Source of the DNA: Candidatus Choladousia intestinavium | GTDB lineage: Bacteria; Bacillota; Clostridia; Lachnospirales; Lachnospiraceae | Assembly: GCA_018712785.1 (NCBI GenBank) | Contig: DVGK01000117.1 | Location: forward strand, 1-53,130 | Direction of reading: 5' to 3' | Length of the DNA: 53,130 bases | Shown here: positions 16,904 to 24,637 of the stretch, piece by piece | How the letters are laid out: every line of letters begins with the position of its first letter | Position numbering within the stretch: the stretch's first letter is position 1 | The notes under the pieces: model-generated | What the model saw: the letters and a program-made list of their open reading frames with translations, nothing else | Told to the model about the DNA's origin: nothing | Database searches by the model: none | Program-made: the position numbers and the translations under genes

Positions 16904-16932
16904 ATTTTAACAAAGCCATACTGTTTTATCAA
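16904..16932 (-). promoter_or_regulatory. Promoter of the dehydrogenase/LTA-synthase operon
   Basis: Minus-strand -35 TTGATA (16927-16932) and -10 TAAAAT (16904-16909) are spaced by 17 bp. Confidence 0.65.
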
Positions 16933-16961
16933 GACAATTCGGGACAAAATTCTTCTATAAA

Positions 16962-17774
16962 TCAAGATAAAAATTCTTTTAGAACCTCCCGGAGGATACG
17001 CTCCTGCTCCCCCGGGTCCATCTGCCGCAAGAGATCTGCCCCCCTTTCCTTCTCTCGCTCCGCCGCGGTCTCTTTCATGGATGCCTTCACCCTGGCCAGA
17101 TTTTCCTTCAGTTCTCTCTTCTCCTTGACCGCTTTGGATTCAGAGGAAGCTGCAACCTCGCTGCGGGCCTTGCGCCTGCTCTTTCTTCCATCCGCCACCG
17201 AGACGATCGGCGCGGTATTTTCGTACTCCTCTTCAAATTCATCTTCACCGGCATCCTCCCGCAGGTCTCTGGCCGCCCCGCTGTTTAAAAGATAATCCGC
17301 CAGGCGGACTTCCAGGCTTTCCTGTCGGTATCCGGGCTCCGTAATCCCGTAAACCCCGGCCATCAGAGCCAATGCCAGAGCTCCCATCCAAAAGTATGTG
17401 TTTCCTGCCACAAGGCTTCCTCCGCTCTGCAGCAAAGCCATTGTGCCGCCCAAAGCGCACAGCAGGCTTACGGCCAGGCATCCGGCGCCGAACCGCTTCC
17501 ACTGGTGAAGGTTCATCCCCCAAAACCGGTATTCCATGATACTTTTCCGAATCAGAGCATGTACATCGCCTACTTTCTCATTCAGGTGAACACAGTATTG
17601 AAATCTCTGTCTTAACTGCTGCTGGAATTTTCCTTCCGGTTCTCCTGTGTTTTTCGTATCCCGAATCAGTCTGTCATAAAGCTGTTTTAAAACCAGCTGA
17701 CTGGCGACTCCTATGACACAGGCTGCCGTCAGTACGTACAGCAGTAAATTTTGCTCCATAATGAACTCTAACAT
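16962..17774 (-). CDS. Membrane protein with C-terminal coiled coil, unknown
   Basis: A 270-residue protein with an N-terminal membrane helix (about 8-28) and two more helices (about 100-145), followed by a charged, helical C-terminal half rich in Lys, Glu and Arg (about 190-270) likely to form a coiled coil. No catalytic motif or known domain was recognised. It probably sits in the inner membrane with the charged tail in the cytosol. The ATG has GGGGGAA 7 nt upstream and a strong promoter at 17850-17877. The gene is monocistronic on present evidence. Function unknown. Confidence 0.75.
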   Translation of the reverse strand: MLEFIMEQNLLLYVLTAACVIGVASQLVLKQLYDRLIRDTKNTGEPEGKFQQQLRQRFQYCVHLNEKVGDVHALIRKSIMEYRFWGMNLHQWKRFGAGCLAVSLLCALGGTMALLQSGGSLVAGNTYFWMGALALALMAGVYGITEPGYRQESLEVRLADYLLNSGAARDLREDAGEDEFEEEYENTAPIVSVADGRKSRRKARSEVAASSESKAVKEKRELKENLARVKASMKETAAEREKERGADLLRQMDPGEQERILREVLKEFLS

Positions 17775-17849
17775 ATGGATTCCCCCTTTTTTATGCTCTG
17801 AGCCAGGGTGCGACGGCGCCTCTTTCGCTGTCCTTGCTCAAGTATCGCC

Positions 17850-17877
17850 ATTATAGCCGGAAAATTTTTATTTGCAA
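17850..17877 (-). promoter_or_regulatory. Promoter of the unknown membrane protein gene
   Basis: Minus-strand -35 TTGCAA (17872-17877) and a perfect -10 TATAAT (17850-17855) are spaced by 16 bp. Confidence 0.65.
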
Positions 17878-17936
17878 AGCAAAATCGTTCGACTTTTTCA
17901 CCTCAGATTCGCGCTGCCCGGATATAGATAAAAAGT

Positions 17937-18029
17937 AAAAAAACAGCGGAATCCCGAAATTTCAAAAGACTCTTCCTTAAATATTTCTCCATCTGAGATC
18001 TTTTGTAAACTTCATATCCGCTGTTTTTT
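17937..18029 (-). terminator. Large nested-hairpin terminator after the GH3 gene
   Basis: A 13-bp outer stem pairs AAAAAACAGCGGA (complement of 18017-18029) with TCCGCTGTTTTTT (complement of 17937-17949). Inside it sits a second stem, CAAAAGA/TCTTTTG extended by GAG/CTC, with a roughly 25-nt loop. On the minus strand the outer stem runs into TTTTTTTACTTTTT. It lies 38 nt after the GH3 stop. The compound shape is unusual for a plain terminator. Confidence 0.6.
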
Positions 18030-18066
18030 CACTTCATTTTTACTGTCATGCGGAAGAAATCCGGAC

Positions 18067-20625
18067 TCAGAAAGAATCTCCCGGATAGCTTGCGGCCCCC
18101 TCGTACTGGTTTGAGGCAAGGCAGATCTTAATGATACGTCTTACACAGGCCTTTAGTTCTTCCTCTGAAAGAGTTCCCTTTTCCAGCTCTTCCTTAATAT
18201 TCGCAATATCCCTGGGAGACCCCGGCATAACCAGATCATTCCCGGCCCGGATGCATCCTGCCGCCGAGATCTCTCCCGCCGTGGAATCCGTGGTGGTGGT
18301 CCAGTCTGTCATAATCACTCCCTGAAATCCCCACTCACATCTGGCTACTTTCGTACACAGGTCATAGCTGTTTGCCGCATGAACTCCGTTAATCATATTA
18401 TAGGAAGTCATAATCGCCATAGGCTGGGCATCCTTAACCGCTATCTCAAAGCCTCTTAAGTAGATTTCTCTTAAGGCTCTTTCTGAGACAATACTGTCCG
18501 AGCCCATTCTGTTATCCTCCTGGTTATTGCAGGCAAAATGCTTGATGGTAGTCCCGCATCCCGGAACGGACTGCACGCCCTTTGTGATGGCTGCCGCCAT
18601 GGTGCCTGAAAGAAGAGGATCTTCGGAATAATATTCAAAATTTCTCCCGCAGAGGGGATTCCTGTGGATATTCATTCCCGGGGCCAGCCAGAGCGTTACT
18701 TCAAAGAGCTTCATTTCCTCTCCGATCATTTCTCCCACTCTTGTCAGCAGATCTGTATTCCAGGTCTGGGCCAGCAGAGTTCCCACAGGAACTGCCGTGC
18801 AGTACTGATAATAAACTGTCCCCTCCATTTCCTTCTTATCCGCGAAGAAGCCCCCTTCCAGAGCCTCCATCAGCGTTCCGCTGTCGATGACTCCGTCCTT
18901 TACCTGATACTCTTTCTTCAGTCTGAGGCCGGCGGGCCCGTCAGCCAGCACAATACTGGCGACTTCCCAGGGCTTCCCGGCTGCTGCGGAGGTGGTTTCC
19001 GCCGCCGCTCCCGGCACCGTCTGTCTTGTCTGGCCCGCCAGAAACGCCTGGCCTCTGTTCGGATCTCCCGTTGTGAAAGCTATAAGCTGGTCCGCTGATA
19101 AGGAATCCGTAATCTCCCCCGCCCTGCCTTCTGTTTTTTCTTTATAATCGTACAGAATGACTTCTTTTTTAAATATATCCTGATTCAAAACGATGCTCGG
19201 CAGTTCCAAAGCCTTCTTGTGCCACAGATATTCTTTTTCACTGACTTTCTCCTGGGTGGGCTCAAGCTCCTCCAATCTTTCTTTCAGTCCGCACACCGGG
19301 ACACTTTCAGAAAGAATCACATCTCCTTCTAACTGAAGGCTTCCCCACAGTTCGGCTTTCTGAAGGGAATTTCCCACCCAAAGACCATACTGCCCCTCCT
19401 CCAGAAACCAGCAAGAAACGTTCTCACTATAAGAAGCTAAAAGCCAGAGGGGAATGGCAATCGTCACCTTCTCCGCTTCTCCCGGCTGAAGCATCTTGGT
19501 TTTTCCATATCCGATTAACCGGCGGAACTCCTTCTTCTGCTTTGTCTGAGGACAGGAGATGTAAACCTGCACAACTTCCTTTCCCGGGTACTTATCTCCC
19601 GCGTTCTGAACCGCGGCGATTACCCGGAGACTGGGCCCGGCGCTTCCCAGCTTGTCTCCTTCCGGGATGATTTCCACAGACTCTGTCTTTACTTCAAAAG
19701 CCGTATAAGACAAGCCATATCCGAATCCGTATCTCACCGGCACATCGAAAGTATCAAAATACCGGTACCCTACATAAATTCCTTCTTTATATTCTTCTTT
19801 AAACACATCCCCGCTTTTGTAGCTGAAGTAGGAGGCATTGGGATAGTCCTCATACTTTTCCGCCCAGGTATCGGTCAGCTTCCCCGAAGGAGAGATCTCT
19901 CCGGATAAAATATCTGCCAGGGCGCTCCCGCCCTCCTGCCCTCCCTGCACAAAATAAAGGATCGCCTTAAGATTCGGAATTTCATCAGCGAAGGCAAGAT
20001 CTACAATCCCTCCCGCATTGATAACCAGCACCACATTCTTATATGTATCAGAAATATCTTTCAGAAGCTGAAATTCTTCCTCTGTAATATAGTAATCGCC
20101 CCGGCTCTCCAGACGGTCCTTGTTTTCCCCTGCGTTTCGGCTCAGGACAAAAACCGCCGTCTCGGCTCCATCTTTCCCGGCAGCCTCCTTATCCAGCGCC
20201 GCCCCGCAGGGCATCCGGTAGGGGACGGAAGAGTATGCCTCAAAAAAGTTTCCGTCATTTCCGTCCATTTTTCTGAAAATCTCATCTCTCCACTCCTGCC
20301 TGGACTGGTCATACAGCCCCAGATAAGAATCCAGCCATTGTCCGCTGGTGATCTGATAGCCGGCATTTGTCAGCCCCTCATAGATGGTCACGCTGTGTCT
20401 TTCATTTACATCGCCCGATCCGGTTCCGCCCTTCACCGTCTTTACCGCTCCGGCTCCGTATAGCCCCAGTCGGCTTCCCTTGGGAATCGGCAGAAGGTTC
20501 TCCTCATTTTTCAGAAGAACAATCCCCTCAGCGGCAGCTTCCCGGGCCAGCCTGCCATGTTCCAGCTCCCGCTGGGTCACTTCCCCGTTTACAGTTCCTG
20601 TATAGGAACGGGTTCTCAGTTTCAT
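18067..20625 (-). CDS. Glycoside hydrolase family 3 enzyme with swapped domain order
   Basis: An 852-residue, probably cytosolic beta-glycosidase. The usual GH3 order is reversed. The C-type alpha/beta sandwich comes first (EAAAEGIVLLKNEENLLPIP near residue 35), then a fibronectin-like region (about 300-440), and the N-type TIM barrel last (about 500-852). The barrel has LAPGMNIHRNPLCGRNFEYY, TIKHFACNNQE and GVIMTDW, with D774 as the predicted nucleophile. This inverted arrangement is known in some ruminal Clostridia beta-glucosidases. No signal peptide is seen. Its ATG overlaps the mtnN stop (ATGA), implying coupling. The exact sugar is unknown. Confidence 0.93.
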   Translation of the reverse strand: MKLRTRSYTGTVNGEVTQRELEHGRLAREAAAEGIVLLKNEENLLPIPKGSRLGLYGAGAVKTVKGGTGSGDVNERHSVTIYEGLTNAGYQITSGQWLDSYLGLYDQSRQEWRDEIFRKMDGNDGNFFEAYSSVPYRMPCGAALDKEAAGKDGAETAVFVLSRNAGENKDRLESRGDYYITEEEFQLLKDISDTYKNVVLVINAGGIVDLAFADEIPNLKAILYFVQGGQEGGSALADILSGEISPSGKLTDTWAEKYEDYPNASYFSYKSGDVFKEEYKEGIYVGYRYFDTFDVPVRYGFGYGLSYTAFEVKTESVEIIPEGDKLGSAGPSLRVIAAVQNAGDKYPGKEVVQVYISCPQTKQKKEFRRLIGYGKTKMLQPGEAEKVTIAIPLWLLASYSENVSCWFLEEGQYGLWVGNSLQKAELWGSLQLEGDVILSESVPVCGLKERLEELEPTQEKVSEKEYLWHKKALELPSIVLNQDIFKKEVILYDYKEKTEGRAGEITDSLSADQLIAFTTGDPNRGQAFLAGQTRQTVPGAAAETTSAAAGKPWEVASIVLADGPAGLRLKKEYQVKDGVIDSGTLMEALEGGFFADKKEMEGTVYYQYCTAVPVGTLLAQTWNTDLLTRVGEMIGEEMKLFEVTLWLAPGMNIHRNPLCGRNFEYYSEDPLLSGTMAAAITKGVQSVPGCGTTIKHFACNNQEDNRMGSDSIVSERALREIYLRGFEIAVKDAQPMAIMTSYNMINGVHAANSYDLCTKVARCEWGFQGVIMTDWTTTTDSTAGEISAAGCIRAGNDLVMPGSPRDIANIKEELEKGTLSEEELKACVRRIIKICLASNQYEGAASYPGDSF

Positions 20626-21335
20626 GATGTGATTTCCTCCTTTATATCCATCATACCCTCTACCAGATTGACACAGTGCTCCGCCGCCTTTTTTTCAAAG
20701 GTTGGATAATCCATAGACGCGCTGTCATCTGCCTTGTCAGAGATCGCCCTGAGTATCACGAAGGGGATTCCATTTAAATAGGCTGCCTGGGCAATGGCCG
20801 CCCCTTCCATTTCCGTGCAGAATCCATGGAATGTGTTTACGATCCGTTCCTTCACCTGCTTATCGGCCACGAACTGATCTCCGCTGACGATCCTTCCCCG
20901 GAACACCCGGATTTCGGGATTCACTCTGCCGCAGACCTCCTCCGCCTGCTTTGCAAGCTGCGGGTCTGCCTGGAAAGAAAACACATCCATCTGCGGGATC
21001 TGTCCCGGCTCATAGCCAAAGTTTACTGCGTCCATATCATGGTGTACTACATCGGTGGATATGACAATGTCGCCAATATTAATTTCCGGATTCAGAGAAC
21101 CGGCGATTCCTGTATTAATCACAGCATCCACTTTAAAATCATCAACCAGAATCTGGGTGCAGACAGCAGCGTTTACTTTTCCAATACCGCTCTTCACAAC
21201 TACCACAGGATGCCCCTTCAGCTCTCCCTCAAAAAACTCCATTCTGGCCTTTGTAAGGGTTCTCTGAACCGTCATGTCCTGTTTTAAGCGCTCCACCTCA
21301 ATTTCCATAGCGCCGATAATTCCTGTCTTTTTCAT
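20622..21335 (-). CDS. mtnN: 5'-methylthioadenosine/S-adenosylhomocysteine nucleosidase
   Basis: Cleaves the glycosidic bond of methylthioadenosine and S-adenosylhomocysteine to adenine plus a thio-ribose, recycling by-products of methylation and polyamine synthesis. The 237-residue length fits. Motifs are GIIGAMEIEVE (catalytic Glu region), VINTGIAGSLNPEINIGDIV, CTEMEGAAIAQ and LRAISDKAD with the catalytic Asp. It starts 30 nt after the TSCPD gene and overlaps the GH3 gene by 4 nt, so the three are probably one transcript. Confidence 0.96.
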   Translation of the reverse strand: MKKTGIIGAMEIEVERLKQDMTVQRTLTKARMEFFEGELKGHPVVVVKSGIGKVNAAVCTQILVDDFKVDAVINTGIAGSLNPEINIGDIVISTDVVHHDMDAVNFGYEPGQIPQMDVFSFQADPQLAKQAEEVCGRVNPEIRVFRGRIVSGDQFVADKQVKERIVNTFHGFCTEMEGAAIAQAAYLNGIPFVILRAISDKADDSASMDYPTFEKKAAEHCVNLVEGMMDIKEEITS

Positions 21336-21365
21336 ATATTGTCGCTCCTCTTGCCTGTTCCGCTT

Positions 21366-21623
21366 CTACGCCTGCTGCTCATACGCTGCCAGAAGTGCTT
21401 TGGCAAGCTGATCCGGACAGGAGGTTGGCTTATAGCCGCAGCGGATCCCCTGAATCTTTGAAACAGCCTCCTTTACCTTCATCCCTTCCACCAGGCGTGC
21501 CACCCCCTGGGTATTTCCGGAGCATCCTCCGATGAACTCCACATGCTTAATTGTATCTCCATCCAGCTCAACAAAAATTCTCTGTGAACAAACGCCCTGC
21601 GGTCTGTATTCCATTTTAATCAT
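21366..21623 (-). CDS. TSCPD domain protein (TIGR03905 family)
   Basis: An 85-residue protein of a small conserved family in anaerobic Firmicutes. The domain name comes from a Thr-Ser-Cys-Pro-Asp motif, seen here as KPTSCPDQLAKALL near residue 68. Conserved cysteines also occur in GVCSQRIFVELD, EFIGGCSGNTQGVARLVEGM and RCGYKPTSCPD, suggesting a metal or redox site. The same domain is found in ribonucleotide reductase C-termini and as free proteins; a specific function is not established. It has its own promoter and precedes mtnN. Confidence 0.88.
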   Translation of the reverse strand: MIKMEYRPQGVCSQRIFVELDGDTIKHVEFIGGCSGNTQGVARLVEGMKVKEAVSKIQGIRCGYKPTSCPDQLAKALLAAYEQQA

Positions 21624-21656
21624 CCTTTCTAGTTTTATCTTCTTCCTTCAGTATCC

Positions 21657-21672
21657 GTCCGGACATCCGGAC
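21657..21672. promoter_or_regulatory. Inverted-repeat operator candidate
   Basis: A perfect 7-bp inverted repeat GTCCGGA-CA-TCCGGAC lies just downstream of the -10 at 21680-21685, near the predicted transcript start of the TSCPD operon. It could be a repressor site or a small 5' hairpin. Confidence 0.4.
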
Positions 21673-21679
21673 TTCTATG

Positions 21680-21708
21680 AATATAACATATTCCAATGTA
21701 ATCTACAA
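21680..21708 (-). promoter_or_regulatory. Promoter of the TSCPD-mtnN-GH3 operon
   Basis: Minus-strand -35 TTGTAG (21703-21708) and extended -10 TGTTATATT (TATATT at 21680-21685) are spaced by 17 bp. Confidence 0.65.
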
Positions 21709-21774
21709 CGAACAATAAAAACACGCTCTGCAAACTTTTTGGTTATCACGAATAAAATCCCTTATGGTTTCAAA

Positions 21775-21811
21775 AAAGGCAAATGGGAGCACTGCCTCTG
21801 CAGATACTCCC
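21775..21811 (-). terminator. Intrinsic terminator after pgi
   Basis: On the minus strand GGGAG...CTGC-agag-GCAG...CTCCC folds into an interrupted stem (21785-21811), followed by ATTTGCCTTTTTTG. Confidence 0.7.
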
Positions 21812-21882
21812 TTTTTACAACACTTTTTAAGAAAGCTTTTCCCTGCTCAGACGAACGATCTTTTTAAAGGACCGGTTTCCCG

Positions 21883-23463
21883 TCAGATATCCAGAAGGTC
21901 GCTGTACACCTTCAGCGCGCCGTCCGTCTCATGAGCCAGAACTCGTTTCGCCAGCACTTTTCCAAGCTGAACGCCTTCCTGGTCAAAGCTGTTTACATTC
22001 CACAGGAATCCCTGGAACATCACTTTGTTCTCAAAATGAGCCAGAAGGGCTCCCAGCGCTCCGGGTGTCAGCTGGTCGCCGATAATGATGCTGGAGGGAC
22101 GTCCTCCCTCGAAATTTTTGTTGCGGTTGTCATCCGCCTTGCCGCAGGCAAATGCCATAATCTGAGCAGCTACATTGGCGCAGAGCTTCTGCTGGCTTGT
22201 GCTTCCCTGGATCACCACATCTGTATCCATCTGATTCTTCCGGAAGCCGATGAACTGCAGAGGTACAATATCCGTTCCCTGGTGAAGAAGCTGATAGAAG
22301 GAGTGCTGTCCGTTGGTTCCCGGCTCTCCGAAAATCAGAGGCCCTGTCACATATTCTACCGGTTCTCCGAAACGGTTCACGGACTTGCCATTAGACTCCA
22401 TATCCAGCTGCTGCAGGTGTGCCGGGAAGCGGCTCAGCGCCTGTGAATAGGGAAGCACGGCTGTACTGGGATATCCCAGCACGTTGCGCTCGTAAACACC
22501 GATCAGCGCATCCAGCATAGCCGGATTCTTCCTTATATCCTTGTCCGCTGCCGTCTTGTCCGCTGCCGCCGCGCCGTCCAGGAACTGAGCGAACACCTCC
22601 GGCCCGAACGCCAGAGACAGCACAGCGCCGCCCACTGCGGAGGTGGAAGAATAACGTCCTCCAATATAATCATCCATAAAGAACGCCGCAAGGTAGTCGT
22701 CGCTCTTAGCCAGAGGAGAAGTCTCACTTGTAACGGCAACCATATGTTTAGACGGATCCAAACCGGCATTCGCAAGAGCATCCTTTACAAAGGACTCATT
22801 GGTGAGAGTCTCAAGGGTGGTGCCGGATTTGGAAACCAGGATAAAGACAGAATGAGCTACATCAATAGACGCCAGGACTGCCGCCGCATCGTCCGGATCT
22901 ACGTTGCTGATAAATTTCGCTTCCATCTTAAACAGGCCCTTTTTCTTAGCCCAGTTCTCCAGGGCAAGATACATGGCTCTGGGTCCCAGATCACTTCCGC
23001 CGATTCCAATCTGGACAACCGTGGTAAACTTCTCTCCTGCCGCGTTCGTAATCTCCCCGGCATGTACCTTCTCCGCGAATGCGGCGATCTTTCTCTGCTG
23101 CTCCGTATAGAAATCGCGCTTGTCAGCTCCGTCAGCCTCAACAGCATTTCCCAGCTGTCCTCTGGTCAGATGATGAAGCACACGGCGCTTCTCCCCTGTA
23201 TTAATCACTTCGCCATTATAAAGAGCTTCAAATTTTTCTGTAAGCTGCGCTTCTTCGGCAAGCTTTGCCAGCGCTTCCAGCAGCTTGTCATCCACCTGCT
23301 TGGCAGCAAAATTGTAGGAAAGACCTTCTGCCATAGGGATGCTGTATTTTTTTACACGCTCCGCGCCGTTCTCTCCGCTCATAGCCTCCTTAAGGTCTAC
23401 TTTTTCCAGATTGAAAAGTTCCTTATAGGAAGCGAGAGTGTCTAAATTGTTCCAGGTGATCAT
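21883..23463 (-). CDS. pgi: Glucose-6-phosphate isomerase
   Basis: Interconverts glucose-6-phosphate and fructose-6-phosphate in glycolysis. A 526-residue cytosolic enzyme, longer than the roughly 450 residues of the Bacillus type. Signature segments are TVVQIGIGGSDLGPRAMYLAL, FILVSKSGTTLETLTNE, GGRYSSTSAVGGA, ESNGKSVNRFGEPV and a GEPGTNGQHSFYQLLHQGT segment carrying the catalytic Glu and His. The start has AAGGAGG, the promoter at 23527-23555 is near-consensus, and the gene is monocistronic with its own terminator. Confidence 0.97.
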   Translation of the reverse strand: MITWNNLDTLASYKELFNLEKVDLKEAMSGENGAERVKKYSIPMAEGLSYNFAAKQVDDKLLEALAKLAEEAQLTEKFEALYNGEVINTGEKRRVLHHLTRGQLGNAVEADGADKRDFYTEQQRKIAAFAEKVHAGEITNAAGEKFTTVVQIGIGGSDLGPRAMYLALENWAKKKGLFKMEAKFISNVDPDDAAAVLASIDVAHSVFILVSKSGTTLETLTNESFVKDALANAGLDPSKHMVAVTSETSPLAKSDDYLAAFFMDDYIGGRYSSTSAVGGAVLSLAFGPEVFAQFLDGAAAADKTAADKDIRKNPAMLDALIGVYERNVLGYPSTAVLPYSQALSRFPAHLQQLDMESNGKSVNRFGEPVEYVTGPLIFGEPGTNGQHSFYQLLHQGTDIVPLQFIGFRKNQMDTDVVIQGSTSQQKLCANVAAQIMAFACGKADDNRNKNFEGGRPSSIIIGDQLTPGALGALLAHFENKVMFQGFLWNVNSFDQEGVQLGKVLAKRVLAHETDGALKVYSDLLDI

Positions 23464-23526
23464 AATCAGATTCCTCCTTAAATTTAATTCCTTCCCAGCA
23501 TTGCCGAGTTTTCAGCTAATACTCTG

Positions 23527-23555
23527 ATTATAATATTAAATCCCGGTAATTTCAA
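23527..23555 (-). promoter_or_regulatory. Promoter of pgi
   Basis: Minus-strand -35 TTGAAA (23550-23555) and perfect -10 TATAAT (23527-23532) are spaced by 17 bp. Confidence 0.8.
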
Positions 23556-23562
23556 GACTAAG

Positions 23563-24303
23563 CTAATCCTCTTCTTCCGCCTCTCCCCGTACTCGCATGG
23601 CCACATCCGGCACGTTCGTAATCACCGCGTCCACTCCTGCCTGAATCAGCTCCCTTATCTGCTCCGGGTCATCTACCGTCCACACCCGTACCGCCAGGCC
23701 GCTGTCCAGATACTCCTGCAGAAAGCCCATTCCGATGTGATGGCGGCCGGGATGCAGACCCTTCACCTGGTTTTTCCTGGCATACTCATGAACATTTACA
23801 ATGATATCGTTAAATAGATATGCCGTCTCGGCATCCGGCTTCTCCCGCAGAATGCGTCCGATGCTGTAATGGTTAAAGGAGGAATAGATTACCCGCTCTT
23901 CCATCCCGGCCTGTTTCACCAGCTCCAGCACTTTTCCCTCAATCTCCGGGTACCAGTAAATTCCCGTTTTCAGCTCAATGTTTACCTCCATGCGGCTGGG
24001 CTTCACCAGATCAAGCACCTGCCGAAGCGTTGGTATCTGTGCGTCCTGATACCGGGACATGCCGTTTGGAATCCGGATTTTCTGCAGCTCCTCCAGGGTG
24101 TAATCCCGGACAGCGCCCTTTCCTTGGCTGACCCGGTCGATTCTCTCATCGTGAATCACCACAGGGACTCCGTCCTTCGTAAGCTGCACGTCCAGCTCAA
24201 TTCCATCCGCTCCCTGTTCCATAGCCAGCCGAAAGGCTTCCAGTGTATTTTCCGGCGCATAGGCGCTGGCTCCTCTGTGCGCAAAGATTTTTACTTTCTT
24301 CAT
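23563..24303 (-). CDS. ugpQ: Glycerophosphodiester phosphodiesterase
   Basis: Hydrolyses glycerophosphodiesters to glycerol-3-phosphate and an alcohol. The 246-residue protein has the family's His-Arg start (IFAHRGASAYAPENTLEAF), the metal site DGIELDVQLTKDGVPVVIHDE, and VNIELKTG; the C-terminal VRVWTVDDPEQIRELI...GVDAVITNVPD closes the TIM barrel. There is no signal peptide, so it is cytosolic. The ATG at 24301-24303 follows GGAGGAAGAAA; an open frame 49 codons longer crosses the promoter region and was rejected. It is divergent from the secreted Ig-like protein gene. Confidence 0.93.
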   Translation of the reverse strand: MKKVKIFAHRGASAYAPENTLEAFRLAMEQGADGIELDVQLTKDGVPVVIHDERIDRVSQGKGAVRDYTLEELQKIRIPNGMSRYQDAQIPTLRQVLDLVKPSRMEVNIELKTGIYWYPEIEGKVLELVKQAGMEERVIYSSFNHYSIGRILREKPDAETAYLFNDIIVNVHEYARKNQVKGLHPGRHHIGMGFLQEYLDSGLAVRVWTVDDPEQIRELIQAGVDAVITNVPDVAMRVRGEAEEED

Positions 24304-24440
24304 TTTCTTCCTCCGAATTTTAATACCGAAAATTTTCTTCGGCAAGCAATGTTTTCTTCCTAATTGTATGCCAAATCTGCCATAAAATCCAGCCTGCTCT
24401 TCCGCGCGAAAGAAAAAAAGCCGCTGTAATTCTCTGAAGT

Positions 24441-24468
24441 ATTTTATCATCTATAAACCTTTCATAAA
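24441..24468 (-). promoter_or_regulatory. Promoter of the glycerophosphodiesterase gene
   Basis: Minus-strand -35 TTTATG (24463-24468) and extended -10 TGATAAAAT (TAAAAT at 24441-24446), spacing 16 bp. Confidence 0.5.
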
Positions 24469-24494
24469 ATGGCCTTTATTTTCCATGAAAGTGA

Positions 24495-24522
24495 TTGCTT
24501 TTGGATGCGAATATGATAAGAT
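24495..24522 (+). promoter_or_regulatory. Promoter of the secreted Ig-like protein gene
   Basis: Plus-strand -35 TTGCTT (24495-24500) and extended -10 TGATAAGAT (TAAGAT at 24517-24522), spacing 16 bp. The leader contains a long hairpin whose ends are TGTCCCG and CGGGACA (about 24549-24604), just before the GGAGAG ribosome site region. Confidence 0.5.
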
Positions 24523-24637
24523 GATATTACAATATAAGCAAAGTTTCTGTCCCGTTTGCGCTTTGACGAGAGGTCTCCGCCTGTATTGCCGGTCTCGCGG
24601 GACAGGATCCCTTTGCCTGGAAAAGGAGAGATGAGTT

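Noticed and set aside
16734-16919. Upstream extension of the dehydrogenase by 62 codons
   Set aside because: It starts within the -10 region of a consensus-like promoter and crosses a terminator-like hairpin; the family N terminus matches the ATG at 16733, which has AGGAGG.
17900-17990. 29-codon hydrophobic peptide frame (MEKYLRKSLLKF...) on the minus strand inside the nested hairpin, considered as a type I toxin
   Set aside because: No ribosome site before the ATG and the sequence is fully explained by the terminator stems; no antitoxin RNA promoter was seen.
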